Numbered from the stretch's first letter, positions 8,869 to 19,126 are shown. The stretch: 25,298 bases of DNA from Allomyces macrogynus ATCC 38327 (GCA_000151295.1 GG745383.1:1-25298), one strand, 5' to 3'. Notes: generated by a model from the sequence alone, not told the origin. Made by a program: numbers and translations.

Positions 8869-11800
8869 ATGACCGTCACCATGACCTCATCTGTCTCGGT
8901 CAAGACGCCGATCTCCGGCCAACCAGCGACAATTGAGATGCTCAAGGCCGATGGCTCGAACTGGCCGACGTTTGCCGACCGTTTTCTCGGTTTTTTGACC
9001 GCCGACCAGCTCGAAGACCTGCTCGAACTCAAGTCCTTCAAGATTTTGGTTGACGCCGATTTCGAGGTCGTGTCACTGCAACAGCAAGAGGAAATGACGG
9101 ACGCGCAATTCAAGAAACTCATTGAGCTCGACTCGGACGTCAAGTTTGTTGCCGACGCGATCTTTTGGAACGGTCCTGCGGGTGCTGAACGCAAGAAGTG
9201 CATGGCCCACAACAGCTACAAGGCCAAGTCGTGCATCCGGAGCATCATCAAGGTCGTTTTGCCGTCTGCCGTTGCGTCTGAACTCCTGCCGGTCTTCTCG
9301 GACGCCACCTGTGTCGCTGATGCGTGGGCGCTGCTGCGTGCTCGTTTTGACAAGCGTTCCGCGCAAGCTCATCTCGCCAATGTCAAGGGGCTGTTCACAA
9401 AGCCCATGTCGGGCTCTGGTGCTGCTGCGGTTCGCGAGCGCATTGCCGATTTGCAACGCCGTTTTGACGTGATTCGGCGCCATGAACGTGCCAAGTCGTC
9501 CTCGCATCTGCGCACCGACTTTGCCGACTCGTTCTTGGTCCTCGCACTGCTCTCCTCGCTGCCGCCCGAGTATTCACCAACGGTGCTCTCCTTGGGCGAG
9601 CGCTATGAGGAAATGGCGATCGTCGAATTACAGACGATTCTCGAGGGGGCTGCCGACCAGCTAGAACGCAGCTCTGGGACTGAGACGCAGGCACTTGTTG
9701 TGACGAAGCGCAAGGACACGAACGCCTGTCACAACTGTGGCAAGATTGGTCATTACGTGCGCTTCTGCCCGAACCGGGACCACCAGCGCAAGAACGGCGC
9801 TGAAACCGCGAACTGGCGCAAAAAGAAGGGCGCGAATGTTGTGGCCAAGGACGGCGACGAACATGCAATGGTGCATTTGTCGGTGGACGAGTATGAGCGT
9901 TTGATGGCGTCTGCCCGTGGTGCGGACGCCGCTGGTGTTGTTTTTGGTGCTGCTGAATTTGACGGATTTGCGCACTACCCGATTGTCGCCCTCTGCCCCG
10001 AAATCGTGAGACTTGAACGTCAAAGCCATCAGGGCATGGCGACGCCGCCCGGCACGTACCCGCCCATCATTCATGTCGATGCATCGAATTATCAAGGACC
10101 GGATCCTCACCATCATCGTGCGCGCGCGTGGATGCCTTTGTCGGCGCGCGCACGTCTTGCTCAGAGCCCGAAAGTCGACTCGGCCGCTGGGCGCACTTTT
10201 GCGGCGACAAGTCGCTGTTTGCTACCTCAACGACATGCGGCCTGGCGAAAGGTTTCTTCGCCTCACTGGGGGGACCCACCGCGGGTGCCGGNNNNNNNNN
10301 NNNNNNNNNNNNNNNNNNNNNNNNNNNNNNNNNNNNNNNNNNNNNNNNNNNNNNNNNNNNNNNNNNNNNNNNNNNNNNNNNNNNNNNNNNNCCTCGACCC
10401 GGTCTGGTACATTCCCGGCTTCAAGACGCTTGTCTCAGTCTCTGAGCTGTACGATCGGACTGCTGTGCGAGTCATCTTCGGGGATCGAGACGTCCAGTTC
10501 GTGCATTGCGAGACAGGAGATCTGCTCGCCAAGGGCATGCGGCATGGGGATACGTGGATCGTCCCAGGCGTGTGCGAGAAAGGGACCAACCAAGGACGCA
10601 CGGGTGCTCGACGTTTGGGGTAAGCGACCTGTTGGTGCGCATGTCGCCGATGCGGTCAAGAAGGTGTCGCTCGCCGAGCTGTGGCACGCGCGACTCTTTC
10701 ACGTTGGTCATGATCGCGTTTCGGCCGTGTGTACGCTCGAACATGGTATCAAGGACGACGTGGGTGTGGCCAAGCCGCTACACGAGTGTATGACGTGTCT
10801 TGTGGCCAACGCGCGCAGACAGCCGCATCCGCTGCGCCATTTGCGTGCGAATCGACTATTTGGCGTCCTCCACACTGATTTGGTGTCGATGAAGACGGTC
10901 GGCATGGGGGGTGTCAACTACTTTGCGACGGTCACGGACGAGTACTCACGCTGGTGCTTCGTGCTGCTTCTCCGGCGCAAGGGCGACTTTGGACCGCAGT
11001 TTCTCGATTTGCTGAAGCACGCCGAGTCGTTCTTCGGCGTGTCTGCGGGCCGGCTGCACAGCGACCATGGTGGCGAGTTCATTGGCAACAGTTTACGCTC
11101 GATTCTGCTCTCGCGTCGCATGCACTTGTCGACAACGTCTCCGAACTCGCCAGAGTCAAATGGGCTTGCCGAGCGGACGCAGGGTGTGCTCAAGTCGATG
11201 GTGCGTGCGGCCATGACGGCCGCCAAGGCGCCGGATTCCCTCTGGCCAGAGTGTGTGCGCGCGGCGTGCTATGTGCGCAACCGTGTGCCAAGTGACTCGC
11301 TCGATGGTCGCTCGCCATACCAGGTTGTTTTCGGCGCGTCACCCAACATGTCGAAGTGCAAGGTGTGGGGCTCGCTTGGTGGCGCTGTTGTTCCGACGAC
11401 ACAAGTGCGTCAGGGCGTGTCCGGATTCGCTGCAGGTGTTGCAGTGCGCTTGGTTGGCTATGGAGACGAGTTGCCGTGGGTCACGCGCGACGGCTACCGC
11501 GTGTGGGACGGACAGAAGGTGTTTGTCACGCGCGATGTCAAGTTTGCCGAGCGGCTCTGTGTTGCAGAGTCGCGTGTTGTTGCTGGTGCTCCTCGCACGT
11601 TGCCGTCGGCCAAGGTCAAGGTTGGGTTGCCCGTGCGAGTTGATTTGGGGTCGCTGGACGTGCCGTCGACTGTGGTCGATGGCGTTGGTGGCGATGAAGT
11701 TGTTGATGAGGAGATCGGGCGTGGTGCGCGGCGTGATCAAGTTCAAGTGCCTATGGCGGTTCCGGATCAACTTCCCGCGGTCAACCTGATTGCCGAGCTC

Positions 11801-13926
11801 CCACTGGCGGGGCCAGCGTTGGAGCGCGATAATCTGCAAGTTGGCGAGAGGCCCGGTTTGCCGCAGGTGGACCAGGGACCAGTGGGGGTCCTCGCGGACG
11901 TGGGGGAGCCCGGTCGTCAGGCCGATGCGCAAGAAGTGAGCAATGGGGGTGTTGGTGCTCTTCGACCTGATGCTCAAGCGCCCGTCGCACGGCAATCGCG
12001 CCGTTTGCGCGGCCTACAGCCCGAGGTCGCTCGCCGTTTTGATCCCGACGCCATTGCCCGCGTCCGCAGTACGCCCGACGTGGGGGAGGTGGATCCTGAA
12101 CCTAAAAGGGGCGTCGAACGTGCTGCTGACGCAGTTGAGAAAGTGCGCGTGTTGCGGCTGAATAGTGATTGCACTGACGCTTCGGCCCCTCTTGTTCGTT
12201 CCCTAGCTGGCCCTGGCGTTGACTCAGGCTCGCCCCTGTCCGGAATTGTCGATCTCGATTTGCCGACACTGTTTCTACGTGCGCACCCGGACTCGGATCT
12301 CAGCAAGTCTGTTGAGTCGGCAAGTGCGGTGCTCGCATGCGTTGCCGCAGCTCAAGTCGGCGCCCAGGGTGCAGTTTGGGAACCCAAGATGGTCGAGGAA
12401 GCGCTAGCGCACCCAGACTGGCGCGCGCCGACATTCGACGAGTACAACTCGCTCGTCGAGAATGGGACATGGGTGCTCGTCAACCGCCGCCCAGGCGACA
12501 AGGTGATGCGCTCCGGTTGGATCTTCAAGTGGAAACTCGGGGCAGACGGAAAGCCCGTGCGCGCCAAGTCGCGACTTGTTGCCAAGGGATACACGGCCAT
12601 TCCAGGCGTGCATTACACGGACACGTTTGCGCCCGTTGCGTCGTTTGACACGCTGCGTCTGATTCTGTCGCTCGCCGCGTATCTCAAGGTCCGGCCGCTG
12701 CAGCTCGATATCAAGACGGCCTTCCTGTACGGTTACATCAAGGAGCGCGTGCTCATGGAGCAGCCACCAGGCTTCGTTGACAAGCAGAACTCGGACAAGG
12801 TCTGCATGCTCGTTAAGGCGCTGTACGGCACCAAGCAGGCCCCGCGCATGTGGTTCTGCCGTTTGGCCGATTACCTGATTTCGCTCGGATTTGCGGAGTC
12901 CAAGTACGACAAGTGCCTGTTCATGCACAAGACGGACAAGGGCGTGATCTTCATTGGAGTCTATGTCGACGACTTGCCGATTGTCGCGTCAACCAAGGAG
13001 CTGCGCAAGTGGATTGTCGACAAGTTGAAGTCCGAGTTCAAGGTGCACGACTTGGGCGATGCGGCATGGTTGCTCGGGTGCAAGATTACGTACAGTGACG
13101 AAGGGTCGATTTACCTTGACCAGAGCCAGTACGTCAAGTCAATGGGCAAGCGGTTCCAGATCCCCGAAAAGATGCGGCCGGTGATCCCGATGCGACCCAA
13201 CGACTTCGGGAGCTGCTCGAGTTGCCCAAGATCATTGATCCAGTTGTAAAGACCGAGTACCTCGCCATTGTCGGGTCGCTGCTCTTTGCGGCGACGAAAA
13301 CGCGGCCGGACATTGCTGCTGCGACTGCAATTCTTGGCCGTTTCATGCATGCACCTGGTACGCTACATCTCGAGGCTGCAAAGCGGCTTGTTGGGTACCT
13401 GTTGGGCACGTCGAACCTCGGCATCAAGTTTTTGGGCAAGGATATGAAACTTGACGCGTTTGCTGATGCCGATTGGGCCGAGGATCGTGGCGACCGCAAG
13501 TCGACATCGGGTTTTGTGATACGGGTTGGCGGTAGCCCTGTCGCCTGGCGCTCGAAGAAGCAGACGCTCGTGGCAAAGTCGACCATGGCTGCTGAGTACG
13601 TGTCGGCAAGCTTAGCGGGCGACACGATCCTCACGATACGCGCGCTGCTGGAAGAGCTCGGGTACAAACAAGATGGACCGACGCCGCTCATGGAAGATAA
13701 CGAGTCGGCGGAGCGTGTTGCCAAGGACGCGCTGCTCTCGTCGAAACACGTTGAGATCCACGCCCACTGGTTGCAGGACCAAGTTGCCAAGAAGACGATT
13801 GACCTGCGGCGCGTGGACACGGAGAACCAGATTGCCGACATTTTGACCAAGCCGCTTGCTGCTCCTGCGTTCCGCAAGCTTCGTGACATGATTGGAGTTG
13901 CGGAAGTGATTGCTCCGCGCGCGTAG
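8869..13926 (+). pseudogene. gag-pol polyprotein of copia copy 2, frameshifted and gap-interrupted
   Basis: The start is the ATG at 8869 (M-T-V-T-M-T); the frame is open farther upstream to 8710 but only through a GTG, so ATG is preferred. A (GAC)n tract at about 8739-8756 lies in the leader. The gag CCHC knuckle is residues 287-300 (9727-9768). The protease motif V-D-S-A-A-G has its Asp at residue 437 (10177). Integrase catalytic residues are Asp 10877, Asp 11063 and Glu 11171 (D-X35-E). Reverse transcriptase Y-V-D-D-L starts at 12962. RNase H keeps A-D-A-D-W and the N-Q-I-A-D-I-L-T-K-P end, with the stop at 13924. Breaks: one base missing at about 10190 and further indels up to the N run, one extra A near 10579-10581, and one base missing at 13207-13210. 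Those beside the gap look like low-quality consensus; the last may be real. Apart from these the frame has no stop codon, so the lineage was active recently. Confidence 0.88.
10292..10391. other. Assembly gap of exactly 100 N
   Basis: A round placeholder gap inside the protease region. Aligning both edges to copy 3 (25019-25072) suggests about 54 missing bases. The ~100 bases left of the gap carry several indels and mismatches against both other copies, typical of a poor contig end. Confidence 0.95.
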
Positions 13927-13940
13927 GGAATGCTCGCCGT

Positions 13941-13947
13941 GGGGGAG
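13941..13947 (+). other. Polypurine tract, copy 2
   Basis: GGGGGAG directly abuts the 3' LTR, 14 bases after the gag-pol stop codon, in the position expected for the plus-strand primer. Confidence 0.75.
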
Positions 13948-14134
13948 TGTCGAAGTGTTCGTCTCGCATTTGTGTTTCTTGTTATTTGTCTTCCCTCATT
14001 GTTTCCTTGTTGGAGCTGTTCGAGTTGGATTCTTGTGTAAATGATGGTGGCAACCTAGGTTATGGTTGCCACCACCGCTGAAGTGCAGAGTGCACACACC
14101 AAATGCATTCCTTCTCCCGCTCAACCTTGCGAAA
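13948..14134 (+). repeat. 3' LTR of copia copy 2
   Basis: 187 bp. Its last 154 bp are identical to the truncated 5' LTR of copy 3 (23153-23306), including the diagnostic A at 13984. It abuts array unit 1 at ACGTG (14135). Confidence 0.95.
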
Positions 14135-15352
14135 ACGTGCCGCTCATTCAAAATTCACATGCACAAGGTCAGCAACTTGTCGTGCTGCTTTGTGTTTAAT
14201 CTCAATGGCACGTGGCAGACAATCAACAAACATGGCGCACACACTCATTTCCCTTGGAATGGCTGCGATATGACTGGATTTCGCTGGATGGACGTTGCTT
14301 GCTGTTGGTCGCCAGCCCATGGATGACACAGGCCTTGTTAGCATCATGGCCTGGGCCAGTCGTGCGCCCAGCGAAATCAACAGCAAAATAATAAAAAAAT
14401 AAAAAATATAAAGAGACGAAACCCAGCAGCCTTGTTCTGTGGCCCGTGCACGTTTCTTGTCGATTTTCTGACGCTGGCTGTATGCAGCCTGCAGAGGCAG
14501 AGAACAGAGCACGGATTGCGATTTGTCATCAACGACATTCCTTGGACCTCAACCGCGCGTGATGGGTGGTGGTGTACTTGGGTGGCGAGCAGAGCTCCTA
14601 GTTCCAGCTCGTGTGAATCGCGATGGTTTGGAAGCACCCAATCCTGAAAGAAACGATGTTGCTGCCCTGGCGCCACAGCTGGCTTCAGAACGCTGCGCCA
14701 CTGTTTGCGAAACTGACGCACACACACACCTCGTCGAAAGAAGTATCCACAATGGAAACCCAACCAAGGGAGGGAGGGCACAGGCAGGGGCGGCAGGGCA
14801 CGGGCAGGGGCGGCAGTCACACCAACATTGAGAGTGACCAACGCAATCTACTTATTTGCCTACCCCTCTCTCCATGATCAACGTGCAACGTGCTGTGGTG
14901 GTGGTGGAGATCTTGCGACCTCTGACGTTTGACTTTGTGGAGCACATGCATAGAGGACCGGACCAAGGCAGAGGAGCATTTCAACAGGATGCAAGATGCG
15001 TGTATAGATAATCACCAAAGCACGAGGAAGAGTGCGTGAACAAACAAAACAAAGGTCAACCAACGCCTGCCCGCAACAGCAACAGACAAAAGGAGCACAG
15101 GAAACCACCAGGCAACTGTCCAACAATCAAAGGCCCTTCCCTTCATCCACCAAAGGACACGACAACGTCGGGAAGGATAGCAATAAAAACCACAAGGGCA
15201 AACCAAAACCAGAACCCGCAACTGCGAGCAGGGTCATTGCAACGTTGACACCAGCCTTGGGCGTCACAACATTGACATCCACTGCGGCTGAGCAATGCTG
15301 GGCGCGCAAGTCACACAGAACACTTGGCGTTGACGGCCACCAATTTTGTTGC
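14135..15352. other. Unit segment downstream of the Tyr-rich gene: no supportable gene
   Basis: The same segment is present at 17114-18331 and 20107-21324. Open frames exist on both strands (for example minus 14144-14512 and 14377-14841, plus 14523-14831), but all begin only at GTG or TTG, overlap each other, and lack recognisable motifs. An A/T-rich stretch lies at 14384-14412 and a CAATAAAA at 15180-15187. The 3' untranslated region of the Tyr-rich gene should fall next to 15352, but no clear AATAAA is seen on the minus strand. Some conserved noncoding or short-exon content cannot be excluded. Confidence 0.5.
14787..14810 (+). other. Potential G-quadruplex motif, unit 1
   Basis: Four G-runs (14787-14790, 14796-14798, 14802-14804, 14807-14810) with loops of 5, 3 and 2 nt meet the usual G3+N1-7 rule; two more GGG runs lie at 14768-14778. 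Formation is untested. Confidence 0.4.
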
Positions 15353-16005
15353 CTAGCAGTAGCCATGGCCATGGCCGTAGCTGTAGCCATGATCGTACGA
15401 GTCAGGGCCGTAGCTGTAATAGTCGTCGTACTTGTTGCCGCAGCCATAATAGCCATGGCCGTACGAATCATGGCCGTAATTGTTGCCGTGGCCATAATAG
15501 TCGCCATACGCATTGTACCAGTCGTAACTGTACTTGTCGCCATCACCGTAGTAGCTGTGATCATACGAATCATAGTCGTAATCGCCGTAGCACGAGTTGT
15601 AGTAGTCGTACGAGTTGTAGTCGTAGCTGTTGTACGAGTTGTAGTCGTAGCTGTTGTACGAGTTGTAGTCGTAGCCATGCGAGTTGTAGCCATGCGAATC
15701 ATTGCCATACGAATTGTAGCCGTAGTGGCTGTACGAGTCATGGCCATATGAATCGTGGCCATACGAGTAGTGGCCACAATCGTCACCATAGTTGTTGTAA
15801 TCGTAGTGGTTCGAATCATAATAGCCATGGTGGTCGCCCTTGCCACCATGACCATAGCCAGAGCCGCCGTCATCTGTCAAACATTGAGTCACTTGCTTGG
15901 TCAGTTAACCATGCCAGCAAGTGCCGTCTTGGCACCACAATATCGGGTCAAGGCTGCAGCATTTCATGCATATGCAGCATACATACAGTCGTAGGAGTTG
16001 GTCAT
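15353..16005 (-). CDS. Tyrosine-rich low-complexity protein, array copy 1 (two exons)
   Basis: The gene model is exon 1 at 15987-16005 and exon 2 at 15353-15873, minus strand, with a 113-nt intron. The intron starts GTATGT (15986-15981), has candidate branch sequence TTAACTGAC, and ends TTTGACAG. The junction joins GAC-T to AT-GAC in frame. This start is chosen because exon 2 alone has no ATG and is closed upstream by TAA; the spliced reading also removes the only Leu, Gln and Val of the unspliced frame. A TATA box lies 120 bp upstream of the ATG. The 179-residue product is about 28% Tyr by hand count, the rest mainly Gly, Asp, Ser, Asn and His, with four Cys, three Lys, one Trp and no Leu, Ile, Val, Phe, Arg, Glu or Gln. 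It contains N-S-Y-D-Y repeats. No signal peptide or membrane segment is visible. Function is unknown: a structural, cross-linking or condensate-forming role is inference from composition. Confidence 0.72.
15590..15679 (-). repeat. Coding 15-mer minisatellite in the Tyr-rich gene, unit 1
   Basis: Repeats of a 15-nt unit (TACGAGTTGTAGTCG on the plus strand) encode the pentapeptide N-S-Y-D-Y on the minus strand. Unit 1 has two fewer repeats than units 2 and 3, a 30-bp in-frame difference. Confidence 0.8.
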
Positions 16006-16117
16006 CTTGGTTACGGTTTGTTTGGCAGGCGGGCAAGTCAGCGAGTGCAGAAGGAAGTGCGGGGCTGGCTGCTGGTGAAGCTCCGGTTTGTGCTCAGGCA
16101 ATGTGAGGAGGCCTCAG

Positions 16118-16125
16118 AATTTATA
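16118..16125 (-). promoter_or_regulatory. TATA box of the Tyr-rich gene, unit 1
   Basis: TATAAATT reads on the minus strand within GGTGCTATAAATTCTG. It starts 120 bp upstream of the ATG at 16005, leaving room for a leader of about 90 nt. It is unchanged in all three units. Confidence 0.55.
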
Positions 16126-16305
16126 GCACCGAATCATGAATGGAACGATGATGGCACGCGCCAACACTTCAACAACACCCGATACAAGGGAATTATTCCA
16201 AATCATGGAGGTGAGCTCTGTCAGCCCTTGACTACACTACACTGCCCCATGGAACCATGGCAAAGTTCATCCAGAATCCAGTGCCCTAGCAACAAAGAGC
16301 TAGAG

Positions 16306-16830
16306 TCATATCCTCAGGTTGACGTTGGGTGGCTCTAAGCACTCCCACTCGATCTGTCCGCGACAGAATTCTGTTTGGCCAGCAAAGCTCCTCAGAACAC
16401 GTTGGGCGGCCTTGCTTGAATCAATGACGCAACAACAGTCCCACTCGTGAGCCAACCAAGCAACCAAGCAACCAAGCAACCAAGCAACCAAGCAACAAAG
16501 CAACCAAGCAGCCAAGCAACAACCATCCAAGCATCCAAGCAACAACCATCCAAGCAACAACCATCCACCATCGAACAACCATCCAACAGTCAGTGCCTCA
16601 GTGCGGACGAATCTGAGTGTGGGGATGATTGGCCAGGCTACGTTGGATTCCGCCTGACTTGGCCACATTGAGAGAGCACCACTCAGACAATCCCAGGACG
16701 TTCCAGAGTGCTTGCGCGCACGCAGAAAGAGCAAAACAGCAAAGCGGGCCTTGCTGCCCGCTTCTGCATTGGTGTCCAGCGATTTTTCATCAACCAGGTG
16801 CCAGCCAAACAAGCAGGTGCTGCTGCTCAT
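16306..16830 (-). CDS. Doubtful 174-codon ORF upstream of the Tyr-rich gene, unit 1
   Basis: The frame starts at a true ATG (16828-16830) and ends 180 bp before the TATA box of the Tyr-rich gene, on the same strand. About 45 central residues come from the 8-mer minisatellite, giving a Leu/Cys/Trp/Ala-rich stretch that would look membrane-like but follows from the repeat. The outer parts show no known domain. In unit 2 a 16-bp repeat loss breaks the frame while everything around it stays near-identical, which argues against a conserved protein. It may be a chance ORF or part of a noncoding leader or promoter region. Confidence 0.2.
   Translation of the reverse strand: MSSSTCLFGWHLVDEKSLDTNAEAGSKARFAVLLFLRARKHSGTSWDCLSGALSMWPSQAESNVAWPIIPTLRFVRTEALTVGWLFDGGWLLLGWLLLGCLDGCCLAAWLLCCLVAWLLGCLVAWLAHEWDCCCVIDSSKAAQRVLRSFAGQTEFCRGQIEWECLEPPNVNLRI
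16453..16587. repeat. 8-mer minisatellite (CAACCAAG), unit 1
   Basis: Five perfect CAACCAAG repeats are followed by variants (CAACAAAG, CAGCCAAG), then by a related CAACCATCCAAG pattern. Copy number differs between units: five perfect leading repeats here, three in unit 2, five in unit 3. Confidence 0.9.
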
Positions 16831-17113
16831 ACATTGGGCGGCTCGTCTTGTCCATTCTTGCTGCGTGCATGTGGATCAGCTGGCAGACAAGGGGTGCAAG
16901 CAGGTCAAGGGCACATCAGGCTCACGCCAGCACGCTCCCCTCTGGACACATGCACAGACAAACCATGAGCAGCAAGTAGAATAGCACACAGCTGGCAGAT
17001 CAGCCACACTCCAAATTTGAACAAGCGAGCGACATCGCCAAGTGCAAGTGAGAGAGAGAGGGCAGCACGGCACACAGCACGTCACGTCGACATGTTCATT
17101 CGTTCACTAGACA
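16831..17113. other. Unit end: no supportable gene
   Basis: No ATG frame with protein-like composition is seen on either strand. A short (GA)n run (about 17050-17060) and the CACGTCACGTCGAC motif near the boundary are the only notable features. The segment repeats at 19824-20106 and 22833-23115. Confidence 0.5.
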
Positions 17114-17765
17114 ACGTGCCGCTCATTCAAAATTCACATGCACAAGGTCAGCAACTTGTCGTGCTGCTTTGTGTTTAATCTCAATGGCACGTGGCAGACA
17201 ATCAACAAACATGGCGCACACACTCATTTCCCTTGGAATGGCTGCGATATGACTGGATTTCGCTGGATGGACGTTGCTTGCTGTTGGTCGCCAGCCCATG
17301 GATGACACAGGCCTTGTTAGCATCATGGCCTGGGCCAGTCGTGCGCCCAGCGAAATCAACAGCAAAATAATAAAAAAATAAAAAATATAAAGAGACGAAA
17401 CCCAGCAGCCTTGTTCTGTGGCCCGTGCACGTTTCTTGTCGATTTTCTGACGCTGGCTGTATGCAGCCTGCGGAGGCAGAGAACAGAGCACGGATTGCGA
17501 TTTGTCATCAACGACATTCCTTGGACCTCAACCGCGCGTGATGGGTGGTGGTGTACTTGGGTGGCGAGCAGAGCTCCTAGTTCCAGCTCGTGTGAATCGC
17601 GATGGTTTGGAAGCACCCAATCCTGAAAGAAACGATGTTGCTGCCCTGGCGCCACAGCTGGCTTCAGAACGCTGCGCCACTGTTTGCGAAACTGACGCAC
17701 ACACACACCTCGTCGAAAGAAGTATCCACAATGGAAACCCAACCAAGGGAGGGAGGGCACAGGCA

Positions 17766-17789
17766 GGGGCGGCAGGGCACGGGCAGGGG
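17766..17789 (+). other. Potential G-quadruplex motif, unit 2
   Basis: Same four G-runs as at 14787-14810 in unit 1. Confidence 0.4.
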
Positions 17790-18331
17790 CGGCAGTCACA
17801 CCAACATTGAGAGTGACCAACGCAATCTACTTATTTGCCTACCCCTCTCTCCATGATCAACGTGCAACGTGCTGTGGTGGTGGTGGAGATCTTGCGACCT
17901 CTGACGTTTGACTTTGTGGAGCACATGCATAGAGGACCGGACCAAGGCAGAGGAGCATTTCAACAGGATGCAAGATGCGTGTATAGATAATCACCAAAGC
18001 ACGAGGAAGAGTGCGTGAACAAACAAAACAAAGGTCAACCAACGCCTGCCCGCAACAGCAACAGACAAAAGGAGCACAGGAAACCACCAGGCAACTGTCC
18101 AACAATCAAAGGCCCTTCCCTTCATCCACCAAAGGACACGACAACGTCGGGAAGGATAGCAATAAAAACCACAAGGGCAAACCAAAACCAGAACCCGCAA
18201 CTGCGAGCAGGGTCATTGCAACGTTGACACCAGCCTTGGGCGTCACAACATTGACATCCACTGCGGCTGAGCAATGCTGGGCGCGCAAGTCACACAGAAC
18301 ACTTGGCGTTGACGGCCACCAATTTTGTTGC

Positions 18332-19014
18332 CTAGCAGTAGCCATGGCCATGGCCGTAGCTGTAGCCATGATCGTACGAGTCAGGGCCGTAGCTGTAATA
18401 GTCGTCGTACTTGTTGCCGCAGCCATAATAGCCATGGCCGTACGAATCATGGCCGTAATTGTTGCCGTGGCCATAATAGTCGCCATACGCATTGTACCAG
18501 TCGTAACTGTACTTGTCGCCATCACCGTAGTAGCTGTGATCATACGAATCATAGTCGTAATCGCCGTAGCACGAGTTGTAGTAGTCGTACGAGTTGTAGT
18601 CGTACGAGTTGTAGTCGTACGAGTTGTAGTCGTAGCTGTTGTACGAGTTGTAGTCGTAGCTGTTGTACGAGTTGTAGTCGTAGCCATGCGAGTTGTAGCC
18701 ATGCGAATCATTGCCATACGAATTGTAGCCGTAGTGGCTGTACGAGTCATGGCCATATGAATCGTGGCCATACGAGTAGTGGCCACAATCGTCACCATAG
18801 TTGTTGTAATCGTAGTGGTTCGAATCATAATAGCCATGGTGGTCGCCCTTGCCACCATGACCATAGCCAGAGCCGCCGTCATCTGTCAAACATTGAGTCA
18901 CTTGCTTGGTCAGTTAACCATGCCAGCAAGTGCCGTCTTGGCACCACAATATCGGGTCAAGGCTGCAGCATTTCATGCATATGCAGCATACATACAGTCG
19001 TAGGAGTTGGTCAT
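18332..19014 (-). CDS. Tyrosine-rich low-complexity protein, array copy 2 (two exons)
   Basis: Exon 1 is 18996-19014 and exon 2 is 18332-18882; the intron (18883-18995) has the same GTATGT donor and TTTGACAG acceptor as in unit 1. The product is 189 residues, ten longer than in unit 1 through two additional N-S-Y-D-Y pentapeptides; the rest of the protein is the same. Splice sites, TATA box, frame and stop are intact. That the only length change is in frame is consistent with selection on the protein, but two 15-mers keep frame automatically, so this is weak evidence. Confidence 0.72.
18569..18688 (-). repeat. Coding 15-mer minisatellite, unit 2
   Basis: Longer form of the N-S-Y-D-Y coding repeat, 30 bp more than unit 1 and equal to unit 3. 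Confidence 0.8.
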
Positions 19015-19126
19015 CTTGGTTACGGTTTGTTTGGCAGGCGGGCAAGTCAGCGAGTGCAGAAGGAAGTGCGGGGCTGGCTGCTGGTGAAGCTCCGGTTTGT
19101 GCTCAGGCAATGTGAGGAGGCCTCAG

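Larger units (their letters stand above)
8392..14134 (+). mobile_element. Ty1/copia-type LTR retrotransposon, copy 2 (contains assembly gap)
   Basis: Both LTRs (187 bp), primer-binding site, gag-pol and a purine tract are present. The internal sequence is far closer to copy 3 than to copy 1. The two LTRs differ at three of 187 positions (8428, the C/G in the GTGCA(C/G)AGTG motif, and the C/T in ATTCC(C/T)TCT). Left flank CCATC and right flank ACGTG do not form a target duplication. A run of 100 N lies in the protease region. The left half may derive from an insertion in the host gene at 7771-8391 and the right half from an insertion in the tandem array, joined by scaffolding. Confidence 0.9.
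14135..17113. repeat. Tandem array unit 1 (2979 bp)
   Basis: First of three head-to-tail units; the same start, ACGTGCCGCTCATTC, recurs at 17114, 20107 and 23116. It lacks 30 bp of the coding 15-mer minisatellite found in units 2 and 3, and has five perfect CAACCAAG 8-mers before the first variant. One base differs from the other units outside repeats: A at 14493, where they have G (17472, 20465). The unit carries one well-supported gene (minus strand). Confidence 0.95.

Noticed and set aside
14384..14412. A/T-rich tract considered as a promoter or poly(A) site
   Set aside because: No gene boundary on either strand is supported next to it.
15032..15751. Long plus-strand ORF rich in Val/Arg/Ala, and its copies at 18011-18760 and 21004-21753
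   Set aside because: It starts at GTG and is the antisense shadow of the Tyr-rich gene; its Val/Ile/Arg bias follows from reading the 15-mer repeats backwards.
15127..15873. Minus-strand Thr/Met-rich ORF in another frame of the same exon
   Set aside because: Codons in the Tyr-rich frame mostly end in C and fit the ATG-containing exon 1 and splice sites; this frame does not.
15346..16338. Plus-strand Ser/Cys/His-rich ORF of 330 codons
   Set aside because: It is antisense to the Tyr-rich gene and its promoter; length comes from the repeat lacking stops in all frames.
16453..16587. Regularly repeated 8-mers resembling a CRISPR-like array
   Set aside because: The repeats are contiguous without unique spacers, variable in number and eukaryotic in context: a minisatellite.
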